This document shows positions 1-6,247 of a stretch of 7,661 nt of DNA, in pieces. Made by a program: the position numbers and the translations under genes. Origin of the DNA: RGIG4079 sp045637505 (GTDB lineage Bacteria; Bacteroidota; Bacteroidia; Bacteroidales; Muribaculaceae); the NCBI GenBank assembly GCA_045637505.1, contig JAZTZO010000014.1:1-7661 (forward strand), read 5' to 3'. Position 1 is the stretch's first letter, and the number at the start of each line of letters is the position of its first letter. A model generated the notes under the pieces. That model saw only the letters and a list, made by a program, of their open reading frames with translations, was not told where the DNA came from and made no database searches.

Positions 1-2
1 GA

Positions 3-113
3 CTAATTGAACAGAGTCTGCTTGATGCCATTCAAACTAAAATCAATCGAAGGCCTCGTGAAAAACTTAATTTTTCTTCTCCAAAAATTGAATTCTTCAA
101 ACTATTGAAATAA
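3..113 (+). CDS. C-terminal end of a transposase, IS30-like (5' end outside window)
   Basis: An open frame enters from the left edge and stops with TAA at 111-113, giving 36 residues. It contains INRRPREKLNFSSP followed by a short hydrophobic/aromatic tail (FFKLLK). The pattern N-x-R-P-R-x-x-L-x-F-x-(S/T)-P close to the stop is what I know from the C-terminus of IS30-family DDE transposases, where it follows the catalytic core. The catalytic residues lie outside the window, so intactness cannot be judged. If correct, the right end of the insertion sequence should lie within the next few dozen bases, before the psd promoter near 188. The family call rests on this motif alone; a related DDE transposase family is possible. 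Confidence 0.6.
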   Translation, partial: LIEQSLLDAIQTKINRRPREKLNFSSPKIEFFKLLK

Positions 114-128
114 TTTTGCACTTGCTTG

Positions 129-148
129 TTGACTCTACAAATAGTCAA
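129..148. repeat. Short inverted repeat, possibly part of the insertion-sequence right end
   Basis: TTGACT (129-134) and AGTCAA (143-148) are perfect 6-base inverted arms around an 8-base spacer, about 15 bases after the transposase stop. The run of A that follows is on the wrong side for a plus-strand terminator. Its position fits the terminal region of the IS, but the left end is not in the window, so terminal repeats and a target duplication cannot be compared. Confidence 0.3.
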
Positions 149-163
149 AAAAATAGCTCACTT

Positions 164-195
164 CTTGGGAATATGATATTTTTAATATATCTTTG
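164..195 (+). promoter_or_regulatory. Bacteroidetes-type promoter for psd-pssA
   Basis: TATCTTTG at 188-195 is an exact match to the Bacteroidetes -7 motif TAnnTTTG. A TTG-containing element (CTTGG, about 164-168) lies 20 bases upstream, near the expected place of the -33 box (TTTG). Transcription would start around 200, leaving a leader of about 20-25 bases before the ATG at 223. The motif argues against translation starting at the in-frame TTG at 193, which lies inside the promoter. Confidence 0.6.
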
Positions 196-222
196 CATAT
201 TAAAGACATAAAACCCGCCCTA

Positions 223-903
223 ATGAGAGTAAAAATTCATCACGAAGGAACTAATATTATCATTGTATTGCTAATAATCTTATTGGCAATCAATATTCCG
301 TTATGGTTATATGTTGACTGCACAGCGCTCAACATAACCATCACTGCAATATCATCAATATTATGGTTGCTTGTTGTAAACTTCTTTCGCTCTCCACGTC
401 GCAACTTTACCGGTAATCGTGAAAATGTAGTAGTCGCAAGTGCCGACGGAAAGGTAGTGGCTCTTGAACGCACATTTGAAGATGAATATCTTCATCGCGA
501 AGTAATCCAACTATCGGTATTCATGAGCGTGTTTAATGTTCACGCCAACTGGTTTCCTGTTGATGGCGAAGTGATTTACTCAAAGCATCATGCTGGACGC
601 TTTATGGCTGCTTGGCTTCCTAAATCAAGCACCGAAAACGAGCGTTCAACCGTGGTGATTCGCACCAAAGACGGGCAAGAGATACTTATGCGACAAGTTG
701 CAGGAGCAATGGCTCGTCGCATTGTCACATATGCTCAACCTGGAGTTGAGGCTTCAATCGAAGATCACATGGGATTTATCAAATTTGGCTCTCGTGTCGA
801 TTTATATCTCCCTCTTAACACCGAAATTAATGTTAAAATAGGCGACATCACCGTTGGTGGCATCACCGAAGTTGCTCGCCTCAAGCTCGCTGAAAATGTT
901 TAA
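223..903 (+). CDS. psd: Phosphatidylserine decarboxylase proenzyme, short form
   Basis: Psd converts phosphatidylserine to phosphatidylethanolamine at the inner membrane with a pyruvoyl prosthetic group. The 226-residue protein has two N-terminal hydrophobic segments (about 11-32 and 37-54). The conserved core includes FFRSPRR, SADGKV and the block SVFMSVFNVHANWFPVDGEV at 98-117. Near the C-terminus FGSRVDLYLP holds the Gly189-Ser190 self-cleavage site, where Ser190 would become the pyruvoyl group of the small alpha chain. The length fits the short Psd family common in Bacteroidetes. I chose the ATG at 223 (MRVKIHHEGT) because the alternative TTG at 193 overlaps the -7 promoter box and family members start close to the K-I-H-x-E-G-T motif. 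The stop overlaps the start of pssA, whose product supplies its substrate. Confidence 0.95.
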   Translation: MRVKIHHEGTNIIIVLLIILLAINIPLWLYVDCTALNITITAISSILWLLVVNFFRSPRRNFTGNRENVVVASADGKVVALERTFEDEYLHREVIQLSVFMSVFNVHANWFPVDGEVIYSKHHAGRFMAAWLPKSSTENERSTVVIRTKDGQEILMRQVAGAMARRIVTYAQPGVEASIEDHMGFIKFGSRVDLYLPLNTEINVKIGDITVGGITEVARLKLAENV

Positions 904-1597
904 GAAAATCAAAGCAAATATACCTAATACCATCACATGCCTTAACCTTCTATCGGGTTGTGTGGCATGCATTTTTGCATTTCATTCACAAGAAATGTTT
1001 GGTTCATTTAAAGGTTACGAATTAGTGTATATTCTCATAGGTGCCGCTGCAATATTCGACTTTTTTGATGGTGCAGCAGCTCGCTTGCTCCACGCAACAT
1101 CAAACATAGGCAAAGAACTCGACTCGCTCAGCGACCTCATAAGTTTCGGCGTAGCCCCAGCAATGCTCATGTACAACACCATGACATTCCACAATGGCGA
1201 ATCGTTTTCAGCTTTCGCTGCCTTGGCAATAGCCGTGTTTGGAGCCATTCGCCTTGCGCGTTTCAATGTTGATGATCGTCAAACCGATACTTTTATAGGA
1301 CTACCCATCCCTGCCAATGCCATTTTTTGGATTGGCGCAAGCGCATTAATCTACCAATATGGGTATCCTGGCGACACAGCAGTAATTATAGCGTTGATAA
1401 TCATGTCATTGTTAATGGTTGCCCCCATTAAAATGTACTCTCTCAAGTTTCACAATTTTGCTTTCCGCGAAAACTACAAACGCTATCTCATAATCCTTTC
1501 GGCCATATTGTTTGTTATCTTCTTTGGCATACCAGGATTAGCATATGAAATCATATTATACATTTTGCTATCGGTGTTTTCTCGCAAAAACATCTAA
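896..1597 (+). CDS. pssA: CDP-diacylglycerol--serine O-phosphatidyltransferase
   Basis: PssA joins CDP-diacylglycerol and serine to make phosphatidylserine, the substrate of the Psd encoded just upstream. The 233-residue membrane protein carries the complete CDP-alcohol phosphatidyltransferase motif D-x2-D-G-x2-A-R-x8-G-x3-D-x3-D at residues 55-80 (D55, D58, G59, A62, R63, G72, D76, D80). These residues bind the metal ions and the CDP group. Several hydrophobic segments cover most of the rest. I start it at the ATG at 896 (MFKKIKANIPNTITCLNL), which matches the usual short N-terminus before the I-P-N-x-x-T motif. An upstream in-frame start would lie deep inside psd. The 8-base overlap with psd suggests translational coupling in one transcript. 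Confidence 0.95.
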   Translation: MFKKIKANIPNTITCLNLLSGCVACIFAFHSQEMFGSFKGYELVYILIGAAAIFDFFDGAAARLLHATSNIGKELDSLSDLISFGVAPAMLMYNTMTFHNGESFSAFAALAIAVFGAIRLARFNVDDRQTDTFIGLPIPANAIFWIGASALIYQYGYPGDTAVIIALIIMSLLMVAPIKMYSLKFHNFAFRENYKRYLIILSAILFVIFFGIPGLAYEIILYILLSVFSRKNI

Positions 1598-1647
1598 TTA
1601 GCAATCGCCGTTGCTACATATCTATATTTAATCTACTATTTTGAAAA

Positions 1648-1986
1648 ATGAGTGTTTTAGGATTTTTATTTCTACTATTCATAATATTTATCGGCTATCC
1701 GCTTTTTAAAGTGGGATACAAGTTTTATCGCATGCAGAAAGAGGCAAAAAAATCCTTCTCGCAGTTCAACCAAAACCAACAAAAACAAGCCGATGAATAT
1801 GAACGCCAACAACGCAGAAGCCAACAACGCCAACGCCGTAAAACTATGGGCGAATATGTTGACTTTGAAGAAGTTTCTCCATCGGATCAACCTGCCAACG
1901 AAACTCACCAAAACTCTTCAAAAAAATCCTCTCGCATCAAAGATGAACCTCTCATTTCCGATGCCGAATGGGAAGAAATCAAATAA
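1648..1986 (+). CDS. Small membrane-anchored DUF4834-like protein
   Basis: The 112-residue product has one N-terminal hydrophobic segment (about residues 3-22). A basic, glutamine-rich and probably coiled or disordered stretch follows (about 28-65), then GEYVDFEEV (68-76) and an acidic end containing ISDAEWEEI (103-111). A membrane anchor followed by a G-E-Y-V-D-(Y/F)-E-E motif fits the DUF4834 family of Bacteroidetes, which I recall as lying near pssA. Its function is not known to me. It begins 50 bases after pssA, and its stop is 6 bases before the DUF2461 start, so it is probably co-transcribed. A weak promoter-like TATTTTG precedes the ATG with imperfect spacing. The topology suggests a short inner-membrane anchor with a charged cytoplasmic tail. 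Confidence 0.75.
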   Translation: MSVLGFLFLLFIIFIGYPLFKVGYKFYRMQKEAKKSFSQFNQNQQKQADEYERQQRRSQQRQRRKTMGEYVDFEEVSPSDQPANETHQNSSKKSSRIKDEPLISDAEWEEIK

Positions 1987-1992
1987 CGCCAC

Positions 1993-2706
1993 ATGGCACA
2001 ATACTATACCCACCAACTATTTGACTTTCTGCATCGCGTAGCCGCAAATAACAATCGCGAATGGTTTCATGCCAACAAAAGCGAATATGACGACTTGCGC
2101 GCTCGATGGATGGAAGAGCTCAACCATCTCATCTCATTGATGACCGCGTGGGAGCCTCAACTCGCCTCACAATCGGCCAAAACTTGTGCCTATCGTTTCT
2201 ATCGCGACACTCGATTTTCGCAAGACAAATCGCCCTACAAAACTTTCTTCTCGGCAGCAATAAGCCCCTGGGGACGCAAATTGCCTCGTGCCGGATATTA
2301 TCTCCACATGGGCATCGACGAAGAGAACCTTTGGGGAGGCTCGGGCCTTTATGGAGGCATTTGGTGTCCCGATGCAACTATGCTTCGCAAACTGCGCCAC
2401 GCCATCGTTGATAATATCGAAGAATTTGAAGAAATCATCAATAACCCTCAATTTATCAAACATTTCCCCTCGTGGATAGGCGACAGCCTCAAAAAAGTGC
2501 CAAAAGGGTGGGATAAAGAGCATCCTCAAGCCGACCTTTTAAAACTCAAAGAATATGGCCGCCTCAACTCATGCAAAGAGGTATTCTTCCACGACCCAGC
2601 ATGGGTAGAAATCGCCGCCCATCGATTCTCCCTTCTAAAACCCCTCATCGACTTCATCAACTACTCCCTCGACGAAGAAGAGCCTTTCACATTAGATATC
2701 CTATAA
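1993..2706 (+). CDS. DUF2461 family protein
   Basis: The 237-residue protein matches the DUF2461 (TIGR02453) family pattern along its length. It has an N-terminal FDFLHRVAANNNREWFHANK (10-29), then YRFYRDTRFSQDKSPYKTFF (67-86) with the charged residues R68, R71, D72, R74, D78 and K83. The glycine-rich GGSGLYGG lies near 115-122, and a C-terminal block contains the K-x-x-P-K-G-(W/Y)-D-x-x-H-P region. It lacks a signal peptide and is probably cytoplasmic. The family is widespread in bacteria and its biochemical role is not settled to my knowledge. The start at 1993 is 6 bases after the preceding stop, so it probably closes the psd-pssA transcript. Its length is normal and no damage is visible. 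Confidence 0.9.
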   Translation: MAQYYTHQLFDFLHRVAANNNREWFHANKSEYDDLRARWMEELNHLISLMTAWEPQLASQSAKTCAYRFYRDTRFSQDKSPYKTFFSAAISPWGRKLPRAGYYLHMGIDEENLWGGSGLYGGIWCPDATMLRKLRHAIVDNIEEFEEIINNPQFIKHFPSWIGDSLKKVPKGWDKEHPQADLLKLKEYGRLNSCKEVFFHDPAWVEIAAHRFSLLKPLIDFINYSLDEEEPFTLDIL

Positions 2707-2729
2707 AACAAGGATAAATTATAATATAC

Positions 2730-2760
2730 TTGCTATTACTCTTAATATGTGTTACATTTG
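2730..2760 (+). promoter_or_regulatory. Promoter of the TPR/HTH regulator gene, four bases from its ATG
   Basis: TACATTTG at 2753-2760 matches TAnnTTTG exactly, and a TTG at 2730-2732 sits 20 bases upstream in the -33 position. Only four bases (2761-2764) separate the -7 box from the ATG at 2765, so the transcript would start at or beside the start codon. The second copy of this gene has the same spacing (7406-7413, ATG at 7418). Confidence 0.6.
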
Positions 2761-2764
2761 CAAT

Positions 2765-3008
2765 ATGAAACACATATTTGTAATCATATTATCCATTCTT
2801 CTGCTCGCGGCATGTAGGGAGAGTGGGCGTAACAGCCAATTACTCAATCGTGCCGAGGCTATGATGGAAGATAGTTGCGAAGTCGCTTTGTCAATTCTCC
2901 AAGATAGTATTGATACCACAACCCTAAACACCGAGCGTGGCCGTGCCATTTATGCCCTTCTCCTTTCACAAGCACTCGACAAAAACTTCATCGACATCGC
3001 TTCCGACT
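2765..3008 (+). repeat. Direct repeat, copy 1: 5' end of the regulator gene (partner 7418-7661)
   Basis: These 244 bases align without gaps to 7418-7661 with about 37 differences by hand count (about 85% identity). The segment after the signal peptide is about 88% identical, including a perfect 32-base match (2819-2850 with 7472-7503). The match stops only because the window ends. Both copies lie on the plus strand, so recombination between them would delete or duplicate the roughly 4.65 kb between. Confidence 0.85.
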
Positions 3009-4468
3009 CTATCATGGTCCCTGCCGTTAAATACTTTGCCGACGGCAACGAAGCCCATTATGCTATGCTCACGCATTATTATCATGGAAAAACTTTATTA
3101 AACCAAAATAAACTCTCCGACGCAATTATTGCATGCAATAAAGCATCTGATTATGCAAAAGAGCTAAATGATGATTTCTATTTGGGGCTTATTTATGGTA
3201 GTATTAACAATGCTTACAATGCAACTGATAATTACATTGAATGTATTAAATATGCACATTTAAGTTATAACCATTTCAACAAAATCAATAAGCAACCTCA
3301 TAAAAAATATGCCTACTATTCATTAGCTATTGCATACAATAATAATGGCAACTTTAAAGAAAGTGAAACAATATACAAGGAGCTTATTAACTATGCAACA
3401 GAAAATCAAGATACAACTTTCCTTTTTGATGTATTAGAATCTTATTCTCATCTTTTATGGTATCACCAAAAACACTCTCATGCTAAAATAATACTTAAAT
3501 CATTAGAATTAAATCATAGCCAACAACTATCAGCAAAATCGTTAGCACATTTAGCAGAGATTTATTCTAATGAGGGGAAACAAGATAGTACTATATATTA
3601 TTTATCTTCGGCAAAAAAAACATCAAAATACTATAATGACAGCATCGCTATTTCTATAGCAGAATACAATATCTCTTTAAACTCAAATGATTATATTTCA
3701 ACGATAGAGCATCTTCAGTCACAAATAAAACGATTAAACACATCAACAGAAAACGTATGGAAACAATCAGTAATGACACTCCAACGTGATTATTTCGAGA
3801 GTCAAGCTAAAAATGCAAATTTAGAAGTTGAATCTAAGAAAAATCAGATTATATTAATTGTCATTATTTCAGTTGCAATATTATTTATTGCCATATTTAT
3901 TATATATGCTCTCCGGATGAGAAATAAGGTTCAAAAAGAGAAAATCAATCGCATTTTAGGCGAACATTATCAATCCCAAAACCTTATTTCAAATGCCGAA
4001 AATCGAATCAGCGAATTGGAAGCACTTCTGGAAACTGAAACTGATAAGTCGCAACGCTTAATTAATGAACTCGAGATGCAAAAAGAGTCATTGCAATTAT
4101 ATACCCAACAAGCCAAACTTCGCGAAGATGCTACTAATGCCATCGAAACGGCTGAAATCGTTGCCCGATTCCGTAAAACTCTCTCTAATGACTCTAATCC
4201 TTTTGACAACGATTGGGAACAACTTGACAAATATATTAACCAACAATTCCCAGGATTTAAAAATGTGCTATATAAATTAGTGAAATTAAGCGAAATCGAA
4301 TACCAAGTGAGCCTACTGATTAAATGTAAATTCTCCCCTAATGAAATTGCCAAATTAATCATTATAAGCAAGAGTGGATTGGGAAATGCTCGAAAAAGAC
4401 TATTCGTTAAAGCATTCAAAACCGACGGAACAGCCTCTGACTGGGATAAATTCATCATTTCTCTTTAA
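2765..4468 (+). CDS. Lipobox-bearing TPR, membrane-spanning, LuxR-like HTH regulator
   Basis: This 567-residue protein probably links an extracytoplasmic TPR sensor to a cytoplasmic DNA-binding domain. It starts with a lipoprotein-like signal (MKHIFVIILSILLLAAC, lipobox Cys17). A helical, tyrosine- and asparagine-rich TPR-like region covers about 25-330. One membrane segment (about 362-383) is followed by a charged coiled coil (about 386-455). The C-terminal LSEIEYQVSLL...EIAKL...RKRL block (about 508-555) has the spacing of a LuxR-type HTH. This architecture is common in Bacteroidetes regulators. The ATG at 2765 is preferred because the upstream in-frame ATG at 2747 overlaps the promoter and the paralogue at 7418 starts at the equivalent place. 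GC is about 45-50% up to about 3060, about 25-32% through the sensor region, then rises in parts of the C-terminal third, suggesting a mosaic. The ligand is unknown; the nearby secreted-protein genes are plausible targets. Confidence 0.8.
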   Translation: MKHIFVIILSILLLAACRESGRNSQLLNRAEAMMEDSCEVALSILQDSIDTTTLNTERGRAIYALLLSQALDKNFIDIASDSIMVPAVKYFADGNEAHYAMLTHYYHGKTLLNQNKLSDAIIACNKASDYAKELNDDFYLGLIYGSINNAYNATDNYIECIKYAHLSYNHFNKINKQPHKKYAYYSLAIAYNNNGNFKESETIYKELINYATENQDTTFLFDVLESYSHLLWYHQKHSHAKIILKSLELNHSQQLSAKSLAHLAEIYSNEGKQDSTIYYLSSAKKTSKYYNDSIAISIAEYNISLNSNDYISTIEHLQSQIKRLNTSTENVWKQSVMTLQRDYFESQAKNANLEVESKKNQIILIVIISVAILFIAIFIIYALRMRNKVQKEKINRILGEHYQSQNLISNAENRISELEALLETETDKSQRLINELEMQKESLQLYTQQAKLREDATNAIETAEIVARFRKTLSNDSNPFDNDWEQLDKYINQQFPGFKNVLYKLVKLSEIEYQVSLLIKCKFSPNEIAKLIIISKSGLGNARKRLFVKAFKTDGTASDWDKFIISL

Positions 4469-4499
4469 CTAATATTCAAGCTCTTACAATTTTACCCTA

Positions 4500-4521
4500 A
4501 AATTGGGAACAAATTGGGAAC
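4500..4521 (+). repeat. Tandem 11-base repeat AAATTGGGAAC x2, candidate operator
   Basis: AAATTGGGAAC occurs twice with no gap (4500-4510 and 4511-4521). It lies in the 118-base gap between the regulator gene and the secreted-protein operon, about 33 bases upstream of a -7 box match (4554-4561). One helical turn per repeat and its position would suit binding of a regulator dimer. Binding by the regulator encoded upstream is only an inference. Confidence 0.5.
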
Positions 4522-4525
4522 ACTT

Positions 4526-4561
4526 TTTGTACTCAATTTTTATAAATAGAGCATAATTTTG
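4526..4561 (+). promoter_or_regulatory. Probable promoter of the secreted-protein operon
   Basis: TAATTTTG at 4554-4561 matches TAnnTTTG. A TTTG at 4526-4529 could be the -33 element, but the 24-base spacing is longer than usual, which may mean a weak or activator-dependent promoter. The first ATG of the operon follows at 4587. The surrounding DNA is AT-rich, so a chance match is possible. Confidence 0.45.
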
Positions 4562-4586
4562 ATGCGAATTCAAAATTATTATAATT

Positions 4587-4876
4587 ATGAGAAACGTATT
4601 TTTAATTTTAACTTTATTTTTATTCTCACTGCCAAACCATATCTGTTTGGCAGAAGAAACAACAAAAGAAAGAGTTCCTATTATCATAGGACAGGTATCG
4701 ATGTAGTTAATTCTCTTCCGACAGAGGTAATTACTACAAATATTTTCAATATTTCAGGGCAAAAAGTAGCTACTATTCAGGATACTAATGACAATATCCA
4801 ATTACCTAATGGCGTTTATATTAAAGAGAATATTTACAATACAGGCGAAAAATTAATTAACAAAATAATATATTAA
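4587..4876 (+). pseudogene. Small secreted protein with T9SS type A-like C-terminus, frameshifted
   Basis: An ATG at 4587 opens a frame with a clear signal peptide (MRNVFLILTLFLFSLPNHIC, then LAEE) that stops at 4704-4706 after 39 residues. A different frame (-1 relative) continues to TAA at 4874-4876. That frame encodes a short beta-rich domain with VNSLPTEV, IFNISGQKVATI, LPNGVYI and a lysine-containing end (KLINKIIY), the pattern of T9SS type A sorting or related C-terminal domains. One base lost before about 4704 would explain the break; a joined product would be about 96 residues. Only some 15 residues lie between signal peptide and domain, so it may be a deletion remnant of a larger gene or a true mini-protein. 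I see no convincing slippery heptamer for programmed frameshifting. A sequencing error is possible. The next gene starts 2 bases after its stop. Confidence 0.55.
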
Positions 4877-4878
4877 AC

Positions 4879-5874
4879 ATGAAAAAGTTAGCGCTAATTA
4901 TTATCTCATTTATGACCGCAACATTTGTCAATGCCGAAAAGCAATCTATTAAGGTTGTAATTAATGGCGAGGAAGTTTCACTTGACACAATCCCTCAAAT
5001 ATCATATTATGATAACTGCTCATTTTCACTTATAGGCGAAACAGCCAACGAATCAACTCAATGGGAAACAAGGATTGCTCTTGACTGCAATTCAGCCACT
5101 TCGGCTTACCAAATATATAATCCATTGAAGGGGAATAGTTATTTATTTTGTTTGGAGGAATTAGATGAGACTATTTCCTTGCCCGAAACAGAATCGGGTT
5201 TAGCTTGGGGAGTAAAAGATGGCTATGTCAATGCTACAATAACTGCCAATACCTCAAAGGGGTGGGTATATTCTATTCCTGTAAAATTAAAGCTTATACC
5301 AGAGGCTCCTATTGTTGATTCATTTGAAGTTTCAGATATTATTTATACTGAATCAAACGAAGATAATGAAATATTTGGGTGTAAAATAAAAATGACATGG
5401 AATACACCCGATTTCCCTGTGAAACCAATGAAGGTTATAACAAAAACAACAAATAACTATTATAATGACATTCGTCCGTTTGATGCCCCTGGATATGGAG
5501 AGTATCTCAATGAGGGAGCATTTGACCACGATATAATTGAGATTTATTCAGAGAATAGATATGGCAAAAGTGTTATACAACGATTTGCAGCAAAAAATTT
5601 TGCCAATGTCGAAAATATAACAATCAATAACCCCAACTCCCCTCAAGCAACATTTAGAGATGGAAACATTGTAATAATAGGACTTGAAAACTCCCAACCA
5701 TGGAACCTTTCACTACATTCTATATCGGGCTCTAAAATCTCTGAAACTTCAGATGAATGTGATAATGCTGGTTCTATTACATGGGGGATAGATGCTATTG
5801 AAATGGGCATATACATTTTGTCAATTTCAAACAATAATAAATTCTATTCATTCAAAATCTACAAAAACAACTAA
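4879..5874 (+). CDS. Secreted protein with FnIII-like domain and T9SS type A-like C-terminal domain
   Basis: This is the only intact member of the secreted cluster, 331 residues long. A Sec signal peptide (MKKLALIIISFMTATFVNA, cleavage near 19/20) is followed by a beta-rich region (20-140) with IKVVINGEEVSLDTIPQISY. An FnIII-like stretch (about 141-238) has P-E-A-P, K-M-T-W-N-T-P and Y-S-E-N-R-Y-G-K-S. The last 75 residues (about 256-331) contain GNIVIIGL, LSLHSISGSKI, ITWGIDAIEMGIYIL and a lysine-containing YSFKIYKNN. This matches the T9SS type A sorting pattern that directs export across the outer membrane and often surface attachment. It starts 2 bases after the preceding frame and ends 3 bases before the next ATG, so it is an operon member. 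I do not recognise an enzymatic domain; adhesion or surface binding is a guess. Confidence 0.75.
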   Translation: MKKLALIIISFMTATFVNAEKQSIKVVINGEEVSLDTIPQISYYDNCSFSLIGETANESTQWETRIALDCNSATSAYQIYNPLKGNSYLFCLEELDETISLPETESGLAWGVKDGYVNATITANTSKGWVYSIPVKLKLIPEAPIVDSFEVSDIIYTESNEDNEIFGCKIKMTWNTPDFPVKPMKVITKTTNNYYNDIRPFDAPGYGEYLNEGAFDHDIIEIYSENRYGKSVIQRFAAKNFANVENITINNPNSPQATFRDGNIVIIGLENSQPWNLSLHSISGSKISETSDECDNAGSITWGIDAIEMGIYILSISNNNKFYSFKIYKNN

Positions 5875-5877
5875 TCA

Positions 5878-6184
5878 ATGAAATATATAAAGTTAATTTT
5901 AGTCGGAGGATTATTCCTTTTGACAGCAAACTTATTAGCTCAAGAATACTCATTTACCATACTCTGGAGTGGAATTGTTTCATAATTTAAAGAGTTCTTT
6001 TACTCAACGAGGGGCAAATGCACAAGGCACTGTAATAAATGTGAGGTATGATAATTCATCTAATTGGAATAGCACTCAAAAACGCGCAATTGAATATACC
6101 GCACACCTATGGGAAGAACAATTATATGAAGCATTTCCAACCATAAAGATTAGAGTAAAAAAAGCCAATAAAAACATCAACTAA
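5878..6184 (+). pseudogene. Truncated, frameshifted N-terminus of a secreted protein
   Basis: An ATG at 5878, 3 bases after the preceding stop, encodes a signal peptide (MKYIKLILVGGLFLLTANLL, then AQE). This frame ends at TAA 5983-5985. The adjacent +1 frame continues with YSGVELFHNLKSSF and INVRYDNSS to a stop at 6182-6184. Skipping one base near 5958-5961 joins the frames smoothly (E-Y-S-F-T, then Y-S-G-V-E-L-F), so a single inserted base is the simplest explanation. The region INVRYDNSSNWNSTQKRAIE, with T-A-H-L-W-E-E-Q-L and I-K-I-R-V after it, resembles the N-terminal part of large secreted Bacteroidetes proteins, some metalloprotease-like, but it stops after IKIRV with a lysine-rich tail. 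The protein therefore also seems 3'-truncated, probably by a deletion near 6160-6185. A functional product is unlikely. Confidence 0.6.
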
Positions 6185-6247
6185 CACTCGCACCAAAACG
6201 TTAAAAAAAGCATCTAAAAATGACTCGGTGAAATAACGCAAACAGCC

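Noticed and set aside
129..148. Hairpin after the transposase gene as a terminator
   Set aside because: The six-base stem is followed by A, not T, so it cannot end a plus-strand transcript. On the minus strand the T run would precede the stem.
193..222. Extension of psd to an in-frame TTG start at 193
   Set aside because: The TTG is the last part of an exact TAnnTTTG promoter box, and family members begin near the ATG at 223.
854..895. Longer pssA beginning inside psd at 854
   Set aside because: It would add 14 residues unlike the family and overlap psd by 50 bases. The ATG at 896 gives the usual N-terminus.
2747..2764. Longer regulator starting at the ATG at 2747
   Set aside because: It would place the -7 box inside the coding region and add six residues before the signal peptide. 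The paralogue at 7418 has no such extension.
2752..2949. Minus-strand frame that is repeated at 7393-7602
   Set aside because: The similarity of these two frames is only the reverse complement of the repeated regulator 5' ends; the plus-strand reading has the lipobox and coding logic.
4484..4687. Minus-strand frame of 67 codons over the operon promoter
   Set aside because: It is antisense to the tandem repeat, promoter and signal peptide, starts in AT-rich DNA and shows no domain.
4587..4706. Programmed -1 frameshifting in the mini-protein gene
   Set aside because: No X-XXY-YYZ slippery heptamer in the right phase and no evident downstream stem were seen, so mutation or read error is simpler.
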